Part shown: piece by piece, positions 62,819-64,000 of the stretch
Position numbering within the stretch: the stretch's first letter is position 1
How the letters are laid out: each line of letters starts with the position of its first letter
NCBI RefSeq assembly: GCF_004123905.1
Contig: NZ_MZXW01000035.1
Span: 1 to 64,000 of the forward strand
Direction of reading: 5' to 3'
DNA: 64,000 nucleotides
DNA from: Bradyrhizobium betae
GTDB taxonomy: Bacteria; Pseudomonadota; Alphaproteobacteria; Rhizobiales; Xanthobacteraceae
Translations under genes and position numbers: made by a program
The notes under the pieces: model-generated
What the model was told of the DNA's origin: nothing
What the model saw: only the letters and a program-made list of their open reading frames with translations
The model's database searches: none

Positions 62819-63136
62819 GTGTCCCGGACGCGATGCGGCGTGCAACGCTGCTGCGCAGAGCCGGGACCCAGGAAGCCACACGCATCGCTGCTGCATGGGC
62901 CCCGACTCTGCAGCGCACCACATCGTGCTGCGCAGCGTCCGCGGCACGCGACAGAAGTTTGGCGCACAGTTGCATCAACACCGTCATTGCGAGCGCAGCG
63001 AAGCAATCCAGACTGTCACCGCGGAAAGACTCTGGATTGCTTCGCTGCGCTTGCAATGACGGAGTGTGGAGCAGCGGCATTCGCTCCCGCCCGTGTCCCG
63101 GACGCGGCACTCGTGTCCTGGCGCTGCACTGCTGAC
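62819..63136. repeat. Cluster of extragenic palindromic repeats
   Basis: The 420-base gap 62808-63227 has no gene and is filled by repeats. A long palindrome has 32-base arms (62981-63012 and 63031-63062) with one mismatch and an 18-base loop; its core reads CATTGCGAGCGCAGCGAAGC. Around it are copies of a CGTGTCCCGGACGCG element near 62819, 62897 and 63088, some inverted. The GC palindromes match repeat types I recall as scattered through Bradyrhizobium genomes. Confidence 0.75.
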
Positions 63137-63227
63137 ATGACGCTGTCAGGAGCCTGTCGCGACAATCCGGATCGCGACTAACATCGACGGATGATTGCCA
63201 GTCGCGTGCGCACGGGAGGACCTGACC

Positions 63228-63881
63228 ATGGCGCGATACCGGCTGCACTGCGTCGGAGCTTCGGGCAATTCGTTCAAGGTCGCCCTATTCCTCAACTGCG
63301 CCGGGCTCGACTGGGAGCCGGTCGGCGTCGACTTCGCCGGCGGTGAGACCCGCACCCCTGACTGGCGGGCCGCGACCAATGTCATGGGCGAAGTGCCCGT
63401 GCTCGAGGCCGATGGCCGGCAGATGAGTCAATCCGGTGCGATCCTGCTGTGGCTCGCCGAAACCCACGGTATGTTCGGCCCGACCCGCGGGGAGATATTC
63501 GAGACGCGGCGGTGGCTGCTGTTCGACAACCACAAATTCACGGGGAATTTTGCGCAGCACCGGTTTCAGCGTTGCTTCATGCCGGAGCCCGCCCATCCAG
63601 CTGTGCTCGCTTATCTGCGCGCGCGGACCGAAAGCGCCTTCGCGATCGTCGACAGGCACCTCGCCAACCGCCGCTTCATGCTGGGGGACCGGCCGACGAT
63701 CGTGGATTTCTCGATGCTCGGCTATCTCTACTATCCAGCCGAAGAGACGGGTTTCAATCTTGCCACGGCGTTCCCGGCCATCGATGCCTGGCGCCGGCGC
63801 GTCGCCGCACTACCGGGATGGAAGCCGCCCTACGAGATGATGCCGCTCGGCAACTCACCGCCGCTCCACCTCTATCTCTGA
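63228..63881 (+). CDS. Glutathione S-transferase family protein
   Basis: 217 residues. The N-terminal thioredoxin-like domain (YRLHCVGASGNSFKVALFLNCAG) has the SNAIL-like glutathione segment GEVPVLEADGRQMSQSGAILLWLAE. The C-terminal helical domain ends with RFMLGDRPTIVDFSMLGYLYY. It conjugates or reduces electrophiles with glutathione; the specific substrate is unknown. The ATG at 63228 has GGGAGGA seven bases upstream, whereas the frame is open from 63195. Confidence 0.9.
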   Translation: MARYRLHCVGASGNSFKVALFLNCAGLDWEPVGVDFAGGETRTPDWRAATNVMGEVPVLEADGRQMSQSGAILLWLAETHGMFGPTRGEIFETRRWLLFDNHKFTGNFAQHRFQRCFMPEPAHPAVLAYLRARTESAFAIVDRHLANRRFMLGDRPTIVDFSMLGYLYYPAEETGFNLATAFPAIDAWRRRVAALPGWKPPYEMMPLGNSPPLHLYL

Positions 63882-63908
63882 GGCGGAGCAGAGCGACAGA
63901 TCAAAGAA

Positions 63909-63938
63909 AAAGGCCGCCCGGTTTCCCAAGCGGCCTTT
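63909..63938 (+). terminator. Terminator-like hairpin after the GST gene
   Basis: AAAGGCCGC (63909-63917) pairs perfectly with GCGGCCTTT (63930-63938) across a 12-base loop, 27 bases after the stop. The last 62 bases of the window show no gene. Confidence 0.75.
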
Positions 63939-64000
63939 CCTGTCTTACGGCGGCTGCACATTTCATCGGGCGATTTCGGAGCTTCCAGACCGGGGGCCTA

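Overview
The window looks like a chromosomal segment of a Bradyrhizobium-type alphaproteobacterium (Rhizobiales). The basis is high GC with dense coding on both strands, alphaproteobacterial families (DUF1236, DUF2155, CHASE3 and HisKA_2 kinases, an RNase E ending in the GWWSRRFG-type tail), two perfect GGAAC-N16-CGTT promoters of the alphaproteobacterial general stress sigma factor EcfG, a TTAA-N7-TTAA CtrA box, and extragenic palindromes of a kind I recall from Bradyrhizobium genomes. The genus is an inference. I see no IS element, phage, CRISPR array, tRNA or rRNA.

Layout, 0-22 kb: the tail of a putative membrane protein; a giant AsmA/YhdP-like protein (minus strand); a Bcp peroxiredoxin with a basic N-terminal tail; an M23 peptidase; a TetR regulator divergent from a NodT-type outer membrane protein, adaptor and RND pump operon with two copies of a 15-bp operator between them; a coupled DUF6502-DUF5666 pair whose promoter carries two GTGGGA-N5-TCCCAC palindromes; and a polysaccharide cluster (53-aa membrane peptide, glycosyltransferase fused to an ABC-2 permease, ABC ATPase, second glycosyltransferase, O-antigen-ligase-like protein).

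22-37 kb, mostly minus strand: an ABC substrate-binding protein, two EamA transporters, a 3-hydroxyisobutyrate-dehydrogenase-like enzyme and prfB, the last with a textbook +1 frameshift site. Next come two tandem PBP1A genes and an AmiC-type amidase with a CtrA box, so this is a cell-wall block. After a roughly 640-base leader comes rne, which carries a 29-histidine stretch inside its S1 region.

37-50 kb: an XRE-cupin regulator divergent from an amidase and a DadA-like oxidase; a frameshifted TPR protein; an MmyB-type regulator divergent from an SDR enzyme; DctA; BioY; an aminotransferase; an M48 protease with a TPR-like tail; and a DsbA-like thiol oxidoreductase.

50-64 kb: an EcfG-promoter DUF1236 gene; aroQ-accB-accC; an EcfG-promoter operon of CHASE3 kinase, receiver, and receiver-HisKA_2 kinase; aat and a DUF2155 gene; an alpha/beta hydrolase; a BASS-like transporter; a GlxA-type regulator divergent from a DJ-1/PfpI protein; a block of extragenic repeats; and a GST.

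The strongest leads for new biology are the EcfG-driven three-protein phosphorelay, the glycosyltransferase-permease fusion, the DUF6502 operators, the tandem PBP1A pair and the histidine-rich RNase E.
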